Position numbers and translations under genes: made by a program
In this document: one piece after another, positions 27,295 through 35,769 of the stretch
Position numbering within the stretch: position 1 is the stretch's first letter
Layout of the letters: every line of letters starts with the position of its first letter
Notes under the pieces: model-generated
The model's input: only the letters and a program-made list of their open reading frames with translations
Databases searched by the model: none
Told to the model about the DNA's origin: nothing
NCBI GenBank assembly: GCA_021794275.1
Contig: JAJYRD010000073.1
Coordinates: 17,180-81,179, forward strand
DNA length: 64,000 nucleotides
DNA from: Pseudomonadota bacterium
GTDB lineage: Bacteria; Pseudomonadota; Gammaproteobacteria; Acidiferrobacterales; Acidiferrobacteraceae
Direction of reading: 5' to 3'

Positions 27295-27325
27295 AAAAAA
27301 GGGGCGGGGGTTCACACCCCCGCCC
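27295..27325 (-). terminator. strong intrinsic terminator between fapC and fapD
   Basis: On the minus strand GGGCGGGGGT-GTGA-ACCCCCGCCC forms a perfect 10-bp stem with a 4-base loop, followed by one C and six T. It lies 13 bases after the fapC stop and 17 bases before the fapD start. Because the genes belong together, it probably attenuates rather than ends the operon, giving an excess of the structural subunit. Confidence 0.9.
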
Positions 27326-27337
27326 ACAGTGCGAGCC

Positions 27338-29512
27338 TTAGTCCGCGTCCGCTATGCTCAAGGTGTTGCGCTGCATGTTGACCGCGCCCGCCGAAACGTT
27401 CAGGCCGATATCGCCCGACGCGTCTTGGAGGACGTGGTTTGATACGGTCGCGCTGTTGGTGACCGGCGTATATGGCAGGAAGCTCGCCGGCTTGTCCGCG
27501 ACGATGGCGCCTATAGACACCTGCGACACCTGGGTCAACGCGGTCGCGTTGCTGCCGCCGCGATCGAACGCGTAGGCCAGGTCGTTGCTCTGCATGTTCT
27601 GCACACCCGCAGAGACGTTGGCGCCGATGTTGCCCGTCGCGTGGCGCAGGACGTTATTGGCGACGCTCGCACCGTTATGGGCGCCGGTCTCGGTCGCGAA
27701 GGAGTAGGGCCCGGAGGTCTGGGCGCCCACGATCGAGGCCGTGGCCGGCCCACCGAGCACCACGCCCCAACCGAGCGCCATGGCGGTGTTATTGGCCTGG
27801 GTATTCTGCACGCCCGAAGCCACGTTCACGCCGATGCTGCCAGAGGCGTTCTCCAGGACACGGTTCGAGAGCGAGGCAGTCATGGCGCCCAAGGTGTTGC
27901 GGGTGGTCGACGGCGCGTACCAGTAGTAACTGATCGCCTGGTTGCTCGCCTGGTTGTCGGCGATGGCGGCCGTGGTGGCGGTGCTGCTGCCAGCAGCACC
28001 CGCGGCATCCGAGATGGCGAGATTGTTGCCCTGCTCGTTCCACTGGCCCGCGGCGAGATTCGCCCCCACGTTGCCCGTCGCGTTCTGAAGGACACGATCG
28101 TTCAGGTAGGCGTTGTCGGCGGCATAGAGGCTGACCGACTTGCGAGCGCTGTTACTAAACATGCTCTCGGTACCCTGGTCGTTGTCGATTGCCGAACTCG
28201 CGCTCGCGCCAGCCTCGTTGTAGGCCAGGCCCATATTGTTGGCCTGCATGTTGTCGGCGCCGGAGGCAAGGTTCGCATTCACGTCGCCGCGCGCGTTTTG
28301 GAGAACGCGGTTGGTCATGAAGGCGTCATCGTCGCCGAAGTAGCTGTACGAACCGCCGAGCGGGCCAGCGTTCTGACCGTTCGCGACGCTGGAAGTGGCT
28401 GCGCCGCCCGTCGCCGTCACCTGATCCATGGCGATCGACGCATTGTTGGCCTGCATGTTCTGCGTGCCGGCCGCAGCGTTCACGCCGATATGGCCCGAGG
28501 CATTCTGCAGTACGACATTTGAGAGCGAGGCGTCGTTGTCGGACCCGATGTTCTCGCTGCCGGCGGCGGCGGGGCCATTTTGGCTGTTAGACGTGCTGGC
28601 GCTGGCCGATCCTGCGGCACTCGTGACGCCGGTGGTCGCAAGCGAGAGGCTGTTGGCCTGCATGTTCTGCTGACCGGCAGCCAGGTTCGCGCCTATGTTG
28701 CCGGTGGCGTTCTGCAAGACGTGATTGGCAAGGGTCGCGTCGTTGTCAGCACCCGATGTCATGGCGCCTATGAGACCCGCGGCTTGGAAGCTCGCGGCGG
28801 CCGCGTTGGCATCGACGCCGCTACGGTTGTAGGAAACCGCCAGGTTATTGCCCTGCAGGTTCTCGTCGCCCGCGGCGGCATTTACGCCGATGTCGCCCGA
28901 AGCGTTCTGCAGTACGCGGTTCGAGAGGGTCGCGGTGTCGTTGTTGTCGGAGGCGCCGGCCAACGCGAAAGGTCCCGAGAACTGTGCACTGTTGATGGCC
29001 GCCGACGCCTGTCCGCTCGGGCTCACACCTAGGCCTGAGCTCACCGCAGCACTGTTGCCCTGCATATTGGCACCGCCTGCGGCAAGGTTCAGGCCGATCT
29101 TGCCCGAAGCGTTCTGCAGGACATGGTTGGAGGCCGCCGCGGTATTGACGACGCTTTTCGAGCCGCTCGCGGAGAAGATGTTGCTCCACTGCAGATTATT
29201 CACGACTGAGGAGGCGGTCGTATTCGTGAGCAACGAGCCGTTCGCAAGCGCGATGTCGGTGTTGTTGACCTGCATGTTGCCGTTACCGGCGGCGGCGTTC
29301 AGGCCGACATTGCCGGAGGCGTTCTGTAGGACGTGATTGGAGGCCGTGGCGCCATTGGTCGAGCCAGCAGCGAAATTGAAAGACGCTCCCGCTATCTGGG
29401 AATTGGTCGCGGTCGCATGGGCCACACCGGTTGGGTTGGCCATGACCACGGGGGCCGCCAACGCCATGCCGACGGCCGCCGCTATGGTACGAAATTTCCA
29501 CTGTGTTGCCAT
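27338..29512 (-). CDS. fapC: FapC-like major functional amyloid with ten repeats
   Basis: 724 residues with signal peptide (AAAVGMALAAPVVMA). Ten imperfect repeats run from about residue 59 to the C-terminus. The core is (N/D)(H/R)VLQNASG(N/D)IG(V/A)N(L/A)AAG..N(M)Q(A/G)NN...A, about 30 residues, separated by Ala/Ser/Asn-rich linkers of about 35-45 residues. FapC of Pseudomonas has three such repeats. I see no cysteine in the protein, so the C-terminal CxxC of Pseudomonas FapB/FapC is missing. AAGGAG precedes the ATG. Confidence 0.85.
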   Translation of the reverse strand: MATQWKFRTIAAAVGMALAAPVVMANPTGVAHATATNSQIAGASFNFAAGSTNGATASNHVLQNASGNVGLNAAAGNGNMQVNNTDIALANGSLLTNTTASSVVNNLQWSNIFSASGSKSVVNTAAASNHVLQNASGKIGLNLAAGGANMQGNSAAVSSGLGVSPSGQASAAINSAQFSGPFALAGASDNNDTATLSNRVLQNASGDIGVNAAAGDENLQGNNLAVSYNRSGVDANAAAASFQAAGLIGAMTSGADNDATLANHVLQNATGNIGANLAAGQQNMQANSLSLATTGVTSAAGSASASTSNSQNGPAAAGSENIGSDNDASLSNVVLQNASGHIGVNAAAGTQNMQANNASIAMDQVTATGGAATSSVANGQNAGPLGGSYSYFGDDDAFMTNRVLQNARGDVNANLASGADNMQANNMGLAYNEAGASASSAIDNDQGTESMFSNSARKSVSLYAADNAYLNDRVLQNATGNVGANLAAGQWNEQGNNLAISDAAGAAGSSTATTAAIADNQASNQAISYYWYAPSTTRNTLGAMTASLSNRVLENASGSIGVNVASGVQNTQANNTAMALGWGVVLGGPATASIVGAQTSGPYSFATETGAHNGASVANNVLRHATGNIGANVSAGVQNMQSNDLAYAFDRGGSNATALTQVSQVSIGAIVADKPASFLPYTPVTNSATVSNHVLQDASGDIGLNVSAGAVNMQRNTLSIADAD

Positions 29513-29570
29513 ATACCTCTCCTTTTCGTGTTAATAGAAAACGGCCTTCTGTCGAGCCGGCCCTGCACCC

Positions 29571-30185
29571 CTACGGGCGTATGCCCGCAGATATGTTCAA
29601 TGTGACACTGTTGCTCAAGCTGTTGCCGGACCCCGCGGTCTGGCTCACCTGAGCGATCCCGGTAACCCCCGTCAAAGCGTTGTCAGCGACCGTGACGTGG
29701 CGCGCACCCTTCGGCGATGTGGTCACGTGGGCCCCATTGACCTGATCGATGGGTGATGCGATGCGCATCAGCTGGTCGAGGCTTAGGCGATGGACCGAGC
29801 GCGTGATCGTGACGCTATTGGCCTCGAGGTTGTCGCTGCCAGCCGCCTGATTCACATTCAAGATGCCCGAGAAACGCGCAAAGGCGTCGCCCGCTATGCG
29901 CGCCGAACTGGTCGCGCCGCCACCAACCCTTCCCGATAGTCGCTGACTGATCCCGATCTCGGCGTGGGACCCATTAGTAACCGCATCGCTATTGGCCTGA
30001 ACGTTGCCGTCGCCTGCCGCCTCATTGATCGTGGCGACGCCCTTGCCGTCGGCGAGCGCCGACCCGGCGAGCACTGCCGCATTGGATATGGCAAGCGGGT
30101 CGGCGCCGCAAATCCTGGTCACCGCGAGGAGCGGGACCGAAAGCCCGACGACAATGAGTACAGTCCGATTCATCATCCCACCCAT
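29571..30185 (-). CDS. FapB-like minor amyloid subunit (possible nucleator)
   Basis: 204 residues with a signal-like N-terminus (NRTVLIVVGLSVPLLAVTRI). Three imperfect amyloid-type repeats: GVATINEAAGDGNVQANSDA, GILNVNQAAGSDNLEANSVT and GIAQVSQTAGSGNSLSNSVT. Size and repeat number fit FapB, the nucleator, better than the chaperone FapA; no separate FapA gene was found. There is no C-terminal CxxC. The first codon may be 30185 or the ATG at 30173 (MNRTV), as no good ribosome site decides. First gene after the sigma54-type promoter. Confidence 0.7.
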   Translation of the reverse strand: MGGMMNRTVLIVVGLSVPLLAVTRICGADPLAISNAAVLAGSALADGKGVATINEAAGDGNVQANSDAVTNGSHAEIGISQRLSGRVGGGATSSARIAGDAFARFSGILNVNQAAGSDNLEANSVTITRSVHRLSLDQLMRIASPIDQVNGAHVTTSPKGARHVTVADNALTGVTGIAQVSQTAGSGNSLSNSVTLNISAGIRP

Positions 30186-30245
30186 TCGTGAAACTGATGG
30201 CGAAGGTTCGAAGAGGAACCCGCGCCAAAGATGGGAGCGCCATTA

Positions 30246-30260
30246 ACAAGAACCGTGCCA
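30246..30260 (-). promoter_or_regulatory. sigma54 (-24/-12) promoter of the amyloid operon
   Basis: Minus strand TGGCACG-GTTC-TTGTT compares with the sigma54 consensus TGGCACG-N4-TTGCW; only the C of the -12 GC differs. The start of transcription would be near 30235, about 50 bases before the first gene. An enhancer-binding protein gene with intact GAFTGA lies at the end of the same gene block. Confidence 0.72.
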
Positions 30261-30488
30261 GCAGCCTGGGCCGCCCTTTAACAGGCTGATGCGTAAGGAG
30301 TTATCGTATAGGTGCGCCAACCCCCCAGCAGTGCGGGCGGGCGCGACTGTAAGGCGCGGGGCGGGAATATGCGGGGTCGGCGGGGTATCAGGGTCCGAGC
30401 GTACCAATAAGGATACATAGGGCCTGGTGGCCCCCGATGTAGTCCCTCGGAATACTCCCAATTTCATGCTGTTTAAAGTAAGGATGAA

Positions 30489-30508
30489 CTGTATCTAACA
30501 CGATACAG
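30489..30508. promoter_or_regulatory. 20-bp dyad, candidate activator binding site
   Basis: CTGTATC-TAACAC-GATACAG is a perfect inverted repeat of 7-bp arms with a 6-base spacer. It lies in the 341-bp gap between xthA and the amyloid operon, about 230 bp upstream of the -24 element, within the range of enhancer sites. There is no T run, so it is not an obvious xthA terminator. Apart from this and the promoter, I see nothing else in 30186-30526. Confidence 0.45.
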
Positions 30509-30526
30509 CGGGGCATTGCGGGCCCC

Positions 30527-31303
30527 TTAAGCAGGAGGCCAGTTAATCTCGATGATGACGGGGGCGTGATCGGAGGGACGCGCATGGGCCCGCGCCTCGC
30601 GGTCCACGAAGCCTTGCACGAAGCGCGCGGCGAGCGGCGCGCTAAGGAGTATGTGGTCGATGCGCAGCCCCAGATCACGGCGGAAGGCTGCGGCCCGATA
30701 ATCCCACCAGCTATAGCCGCGGCCCTCGCCCGCGAGCACGCCAAGCCCGTCCGTAAATCCGGCGGCTATCAGCGCCTGGAAAGCCGCCCGCTCGGCCGCG
30801 CTCACGAGTACAGAGCCCTCCCAGGCCACCGGATCGTAGACGTCACGGTCCTCGGGCGCAATATTGAAGTCACCGGCCAAAACCAGCGCCGGGTTGTCGG
30901 CGAGCCAGCGGCGACTCTGCTCCGTCAGGGCCTCTAGCCAGGCGAGTTTATAGGGATAGCGGGGGGAGTCGAGGGCGGTCCCATTGGGAACATAGAGGCT
31001 CGCGACGCGAAGACCCCGGAAGGTCGCGGCAAGCGCCCGGCACTGCTCGTCCGGAAAACCACCGAGCCCCTGGGTGACGTCGGTGAGTGGTCCACGTGCC
31101 GCGATCGCGACGCCGTTGTAGCTAGGCTGACCGTGGAAAACCACCTCGTAACCACGATCGGCAAAGGCCTGCACCGGAAAATCCGCATCCCGCACCTTGG
31201 TCTCCTGTAGGCACAAGACGTCGGGCTCGAGGCGGCCGAGCCACTCCTCGAGTTGCGCAAGGCGCACTCGTAGGGAATTTACGTTCCAGGTTGCGACCTT
31301 CAT
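30527..31303 (-). CDS. xthA: exodeoxyribonuclease III
   Basis: Mg-dependent AP endonuclease and 3'-5' exonuclease of base excision repair. 258 residues, normal. It begins MKVATWNVNSLRVR; catalytic motifs are CLQETK (Glu), YNGVAIAA, AGDFNIAPED and the C-terminal PSDHAPVI with the active His. Transcribed on its own after the DUF4124-glutaredoxin gene, 56 bp away. Confidence 0.95.
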   Translation of the reverse strand: MKVATWNVNSLRVRLAQLEEWLGRLEPDVLCLQETKVRDADFPVQAFADRGYEVVFHGQPSYNGVAIAARGPLTDVTQGLGGFPDEQCRALAATFRGLRVASLYVPNGTALDSPRYPYKLAWLEALTEQSRRWLADNPALVLAGDFNIAPEDRDVYDPVAWEGSVLVSAAERAAFQALIAAGFTDGLGVLAGEGRGYSWWDYRAAAFRRDLGLRIDHILLSAPLAARFVQGFVDREARAHARPSDHAPVIIEINWPPA

Positions 31304-31359
31304 GTATGCACGGCGGCGCCGCGGCGCGCAGGCCTTGCCGGACGAATCACGGGGCGCCG

Positions 31360-31818
31360 CTAACTCTTGGGGGCCTTGAGGTAGCCGGCGGCCGCCAGCT
31401 CGTTTTTCAAGGCTGAGTGGATATAGCCCACGAGGACGTCACGCCCCACGGTCACGGTCGGCACGGTCGTCGCTCCAGTCTTCTGCTTCATGCCCTGCAG
31501 TACCGACCGCCCGCGCGAGACGTCGATGCTGCGAAACGGGACTCCGCGGCGGTGCAGATAGGCGCTCACCTCCCGGCAGGGCGCGCAATGCGGAGCCCGG
31601 TACAAAACCACGGGGTGCAGGGCGCTCAGGGCCTTACGTACCGCGGAAGGCGAGGTACGGCCATGCACATGCATGACGTGCACATGGTGGGCCGACGAGG
31701 GGGGCGGGGTATTCTGGTAGGTGACAACCCCGTTGGGGCCGACCCAGCGATACAAGGTCGCGGCATGCGCCGCCCCCACGCAGATCAGGACACCGGCCCA
31801 AGCCATTCGGCGCGTCAT
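31360..31818 (-). CDS. DUF4124-glutaredoxin fusion, exported
   Basis: 152 residues. A signal peptide (AWAGVLICVGAAHA) is followed by a DUF4124 segment (LYRWVGPNGVVTYQNTPPP) and a glutaredoxin-like domain with the CxxC site APHCAPCREVSAYL and the cis-Pro region TVPTVTVGRDVLVGY. Probably a periplasmic thiol-disulfide protein. Its ATG overlaps the prlC stop (TGATG), so it is coupled to prlC. Confidence 0.82.
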   Translation of the reverse strand: MTRRMAWAGVLICVGAAHAATLYRWVGPNGVVTYQNTPPPSSAHHVHVMHVHGRTSPSAVRKALSALHPVVLYRAPHCAPCREVSAYLHRRGVPFRSIDVSRGRSVLQGMKQKTGATTVPTVTVGRDVLVGYIHSALKNELAAAGYLKAPKS

Positions 31819-33857
31819 CAGTTCCCCTCCGTTTCATAAAGCCCGCTCTGCTTCAACAACGCATCAATACGCGGCGCGCGGCCGCGGAACCGTGCAAACA
31901 GTTCGCGCGGATCAGCCTCCCCTCCCCGCTCCAGGATGTTGTGGAGAAAGGATAAACCGGTGGCCCGGTCGAAGACACCGCGCTCCTCGAAAGGACCGAA
32001 GGCGTCGGCCGACAAGACCTCGGCCCACTTATAACTATAGTAGCCCGCCGCGTAACCGCCAGCAAAGATATGGGTGAAGCTGTTCTCGAAACGGTTGAAG
32101 GCCGGAGGCTTCATGACCGCCACCTCGTCGCGCACGGCGTCGAGCAGCGCATGCACCGGCCCCGCGGCTGGATCGAAGCCCGCATGCAGGCGGATGTCGA
32201 AGAGCGCGAACTCCACTTGACGCAGCATCTGCAGAGCGGCTTGGAAGGTCCGGGCGGATCGCAGCCGGGCAAAAAGGTCGGCCGGCACAGGCTCCCCGCT
32301 GCGATAGTGTGCGCCTATGAGGTCGACGACCTCCCGCTCCCAACAAAAATTCTCCATGAATTGGCTCGGGAGTTCCACGGCGTCCCAGGGCACGCCGTTG
32401 ATGCCCGAGACAGCCGGTTCATCGACCTGGGTGAGCATATGATGGAGGCCATGACCAAACTCATGGAAAAGGGTCTCCACCTCATCGTGGCGCAGGAGCG
32501 AAGGGTGATCGGCGGCCGGCGCCGAAAAGTTGCACGTGAGATAGGCGACCGGCAGGCTTGGAGGGGGCCCCGCCTGCCGCACACAACATTCATCCATCCA
32601 CGCGCCCCCGCGCTTGCGTTCGCGGGCATACAGGTCCAGATAAAACTGCGCGCGCGCCTGTCCGTCTGGGTCCGTGATCTCGTAGAAAAGCACATCGGGG
32701 TGCCAGACCTCAATGCCGTGCCGCTGCCGGATACGCACACCGTAGAGGCGCTCGGTGAGCGTGAAAAGCCCTTCGAGAACCCGCGGTAGCGGGAAATAGG
32801 GTCGCAGGTCCTCCTCCGAGAACTGATAGCGCTGCTCCTTCAGGCGTTCACTGTAATAAGCCGTATCCCAGGCCTCGAGGAATACCCCGTCGGCCCCCGC
32901 CAAGGCCTTGAGATCAGCGAGTTCCCGTAACGCCGCGGGGCGCGCGCGTCGGGCGAGGTCGGTGAGGAAGGCCTCCACCTCGACCGCATCGCGCGCCATC
33001 TTGGTCGCGAGCGAGTAGTCGGCGTAATGGGGAAAGCCGAGGAGCGAGGCCGTCTCGCGGCGCAGCGCCAATATCTCGTGGGCCAGGGCGGTGTTGTCGT
33101 AACGCCCGTCACCCGCCTCCGAGGCGCGCGTCACATAGGCCTCATAGAGCTGCCGGCGCAAGGCCCGATCCCGGGCATAGGTCATGATCGGCACATAGCA
33201 GGGGGCCTGCAGGGTCAGGAGAAAACCCTTGCACCCTCGTTTCTGGGCCTCGGAACGCGCCTGCGCGAGCACCGAGGCTGGTATGCCCTGAAGCCGCGCC
33301 TCGTCTTCCACGGTGAGACTGAAGGCATCAGTCGCATCCAGGACGTTTTGCTCGAAGCGGCTCGTAAGCTCGGAGAGCTTCTCCTGAACGGCCTTGAAGC
33401 GGGCCTTGGGGCCGGCCTCCAGGGCCACCCCCGACAAACGCATGTCACGGAGGGCATTCATGATGACCTTTTTACGGGCCTCGCTTAAAGAAGCGAAGGC
33501 GGGGCCCTCGGCAACCGCCCGATAGGCGCGATAGACGCGCTCGTCCTGGGCGTAGCTTGTCTGGTAGCTCGTGAGGCGGCCTAGCCCGGCGTTGTAGGCC
33601 TCGCGCAACGGCGCGCTGTCGGCCACGGCGTTCAAGTGCGCAACCGGGGACCAGAAGCGCTTGAGGCGCGTCTCCGTAGTCTCAAGTGGCCCTACCGCAT
33701 CGTCCCACCCGGGCCCTGGGTCGCCTGCCAGACGCGCCTCGACCGTCGCGTGCGTCTCGTCGAGCATGGCGTCAAGAGCTGGCGTCACCTGACGTGGGTC
33801 TATGTGGGCGAACCTCGGAAGGCCGTCGAGGTCCAGCAGGGGATTGTCGGTCGCCAT
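31818..33857 (-). CDS. prlC: oligopeptidase A (M3 family)
   Basis: Zinc metallopeptidase that degrades short peptides, including cleaved signal peptides, in the cytosol. 679 residues (E. coli PrlC is 680). The HExxH motif is in TLFHEFGHGLHHML, with the further Glu in the following helix. Starts MATDNPLLDLDGLPRF, a typical beginning. Confidence 0.95.
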   Translation of the reverse strand: MATDNPLLDLDGLPRFAHIDPRQVTPALDAMLDETHATVEARLAGDPGPGWDDAVGPLETTETRLKRFWSPVAHLNAVADSAPLREAYNAGLGRLTSYQTSYAQDERVYRAYRAVAEGPAFASLSEARKKVIMNALRDMRLSGVALEAGPKARFKAVQEKLSELTSRFEQNVLDATDAFSLTVEDEARLQGIPASVLAQARSEAQKRGCKGFLLTLQAPCYVPIMTYARDRALRRQLYEAYVTRASEAGDGRYDNTALAHEILALRRETASLLGFPHYADYSLATKMARDAVEVEAFLTDLARRARPAALRELADLKALAGADGVFLEAWDTAYYSERLKEQRYQFSEEDLRPYFPLPRVLEGLFTLTERLYGVRIRQRHGIEVWHPDVLFYEITDPDGQARAQFYLDLYARERKRGGAWMDECCVRQAGPPPSLPVAYLTCNFSAPAADHPSLLRHDEVETLFHEFGHGLHHMLTQVDEPAVSGINGVPWDAVELPSQFMENFCWEREVVDLIGAHYRSGEPVPADLFARLRSARTFQAALQMLRQVEFALFDIRLHAGFDPAAGPVHALLDAVRDEVAVMKPPAFNRFENSFTHIFAGGYAAGYYSYKWAEVLSADAFGPFEERGVFDRATGLSFLHNILERGGEADPRELFARFRGRAPRIDALLKQSGLYETEGN

Positions 33858-33949
33858 CGGTGTTCCCTGAATGATATCGGGCCTACTTTATCATGGGCCG
33901 CGACACCCCCGAATCCTTCCGTCTCGCGCCGCAACCAAATGGGTCCTGC

Positions 33950-34768
33950 TTATCCGGCGCCGACCAAGCCGCGCAGGTTTTCCAGCACGGGCCCCGTGGC
34001 CGGCCGCACGCCATGCCAGAGGAGAAAGGACTCGGCCGCCTGCTCGACCAGCATGCCGAGCCCGTCGGCGACCTGGCGGGCGCCGCGGGCCCGGGCATGG
34101 GACAAAAACAACTCGGCCTTGGGACCGTACATCAGGTCGTAGACGATCGCCCCCTCGAAAAGGGAATCAGGGAGCGCGGGGAGCCTCCCGGAAAGCCCGG
34201 CGGCCGTGGCGTTGATCACGAAATCAAAGGGCGCTTCGCTTGCACCCCCGATCACTGCAACGCCCACGCGGGCGTCATGGCATGAGGTGGCTAAATCCCG
34301 GGCCCGCTCTGGGCTACGATTGAAGATGGCGAGATGAGCGATGCCTTCGTCCAGCAAGGGCCCCACGATCCCCTGGGCCGCGCCCCCCGCCCCCACCAGC
34401 AAGACCCGGCAGCCCCCCAAGGACCAGCCGTGATTCACGGTAAAGTCGCGGATGAGGCCTGCACCATCCGTGTTGTCGCCAAACCAACCGCCGCCTTCCT
34501 GGGCGAGCGTATTGACCGCGTGGGCGCGCTCCGCCCGATCCGAAATCCGCGTTGCGAGCGTATAGGCCTCACCCTTCAAGGGGACGGTGATGTTCGCCCC
34601 CCGGCCATCTTGTGCGCGGAATGCCGACAGGGCCTCCGCGAGACCCTCCGCGCGCACCTCCCGGCGCTCATAGTGGACGTCGCGGCCCGTGAGGCGGCCG
34701 AAGGCCTCGTGGATCTGTGGGGACAGGCTGTGGTCCACGGGGTGGCCCATGACGGCGTAGAGGCTCAT
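33950..34768 (-). CDS. aroE: shikimate dehydrogenase
   Basis: NADPH-dependent reduction of 3-dehydroshikimate in aromatic amino acid synthesis. 272 residues. It begins MSLYAVMGHPVDHSLSPQIH (shikimate-binding SLSP); NITVPLKGEAY carries the catalytic Lys, and GAGGAAQGIV is the NADP loop. The ATG at 34768 overlaps the stop of the antiporter gene; the longer open frame upstream is not part of the family. Confidence 0.95.
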   Translation of the reverse strand: MSLYAVMGHPVDHSLSPQIHEAFGRLTGRDVHYERREVRAEGLAEALSAFRAQDGRGANITVPLKGEAYTLATRISDRAERAHAVNTLAQEGGGWFGDNTDGAGLIRDFTVNHGWSLGGCRVLLVGAGGAAQGIVGPLLDEGIAHLAIFNRSPERARDLATSCHDARVGVAVIGGASEAPFDFVINATAAGLSGRLPALPDSLFEGAIVYDLMYGPKAELFLSHARARGARQVADGLGMLVEQAAESFLLWHGVRPATGPVLENLRGLVGAG

Positions 34769-35763
34769 GGCCCCAGAAGATAGCCGAGAAAGGCGGCGTA
34801 GAGAAGGCCGCTTGCCATCATGTGGTAAGGGCGCAGGGCCGTTGCGCGCATAATGCGCAGCCGCAGGACGGCGACACCTGCGATCGTGATCAGCATGGTG
34901 GCGAGCAAGAGCGGGGTCGGACGCCAGGGCGTGAGCGTCATGCCGAGGGCGGGCAAGAGGCTCCCTTGAAACACGAGCGCGCCCGTGATGTTGCCGAATG
35001 CCAGAGTATCCTGCCGGCGTCTTATCCAAAGCACGCTATTGACCTTCTCCGGCAACTCGGTCGCGATCGGGACTATGACGAGGGCGAGTATGAGCACCGG
35101 CACATGAAGCAGGTGCCCGAGCTCTTCGATGCCCACCACGAATCCCTGGGCGCCCGCCACAATGAAGGCAAGCCCCAGGACGAGTTGGAAGTAGCGCAAC
35201 CCAGGGATACGCTCCAACACATGCCGCGCCAGATGCAGGCGATTCGCCGCGCTGGTCTCATGACCGGCGGCCACGAGCGCCTTCGAGGCGCGCACGGTGG
35301 CGAGCGCATAGGCGGCGTAGCCCGCAACCAGCACGGCGGCGAGCAGCCGCCGGGGCGCGCCCTCCGGCAGATAGAGCCCCGCCAAGGCCAGGACGAAGAG
35401 CACGAGAAACCAGTCGAGATCGCGCCGCAAGCCCCCGCGCTCGGGGGTGAGCGCGCCGCGCAGCCCCCGGCTCTGCCAAGCCGCGACCCCCATGACACCG
35501 AGCGCCAGGGTCGACAGCATGAGCGGGGCGCCGAGCACGGCCCCCACCGCCAGCCGCTCGCCCGCGCCCTGGCGCAGCGAGGCAAGCAGAGGCACCGCGG
35601 TCTCAGGGAGCGCGGTGCCGACCGCCGCGAGCAATGAACCCGTTACGCCCTCGGAGACCCCGAACGCCGCGCCCACGTGCTCGATCGCGTTCGTGAAAAG
35701 CTCGGCGCCCGCGAGGATCACGGGCAAGGCGGCAAGCAGGATGAGGAAGGCGGTCACGCGCAC
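34765..35763 (-). CDS. CaCA-family sodium/calcium exchanger-like antiporter
   Basis: 332 residues, about ten membrane helices. The two inverted alpha-repeats are visible: GAELFTNAIEHVG...SLLAAVGTALPE and GAQGFVVGIEELG...VIVPIATELPE, each with the conserved Glu of the ion site. Ion specificity (Ca, other cations) cannot be read. Its stop overlaps the aroE start by 4 bp, and it follows the GST gene by 6 bp. Confidence 0.88.
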   Translation of the reverse strand: MRVTAFLILLAALPVILAGAELFTNAIEHVGAAFGVSEGVTGSLLAAVGTALPETAVPLLASLRQGAGERLAVGAVLGAPLMLSTLALGVMGVAAWQSRGLRGALTPERGGLRRDLDWFLVLFVLALAGLYLPEGAPRRLLAAVLVAGYAAYALATVRASKALVAAGHETSAANRLHLARHVLERIPGLRYFQLVLGLAFIVAGAQGFVVGIEELGHLLHVPVLILALVIVPIATELPEKVNSVLWIRRRQDTLAFGNITGALVFQGSLLPALGMTLTPWRPTPLLLATMLITIAGVAVLRLRIMRATALRPYHMMASGLLYAAFLGYLLGP

Positions 35764-35769
35764 CTGCCG

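Noticed and set aside
27338..29512. Regular DNA repeats suggestive of a CRISPR-like or satellite array
   Set aside because: They follow an open frame with signal peptide and encode imperfect amyloid repeats; period and spacing vary by codons.
30489..30508. Intrinsic terminator of xthA
   Set aside because: The stem is AT-rich and no T run follows on the minus strand.
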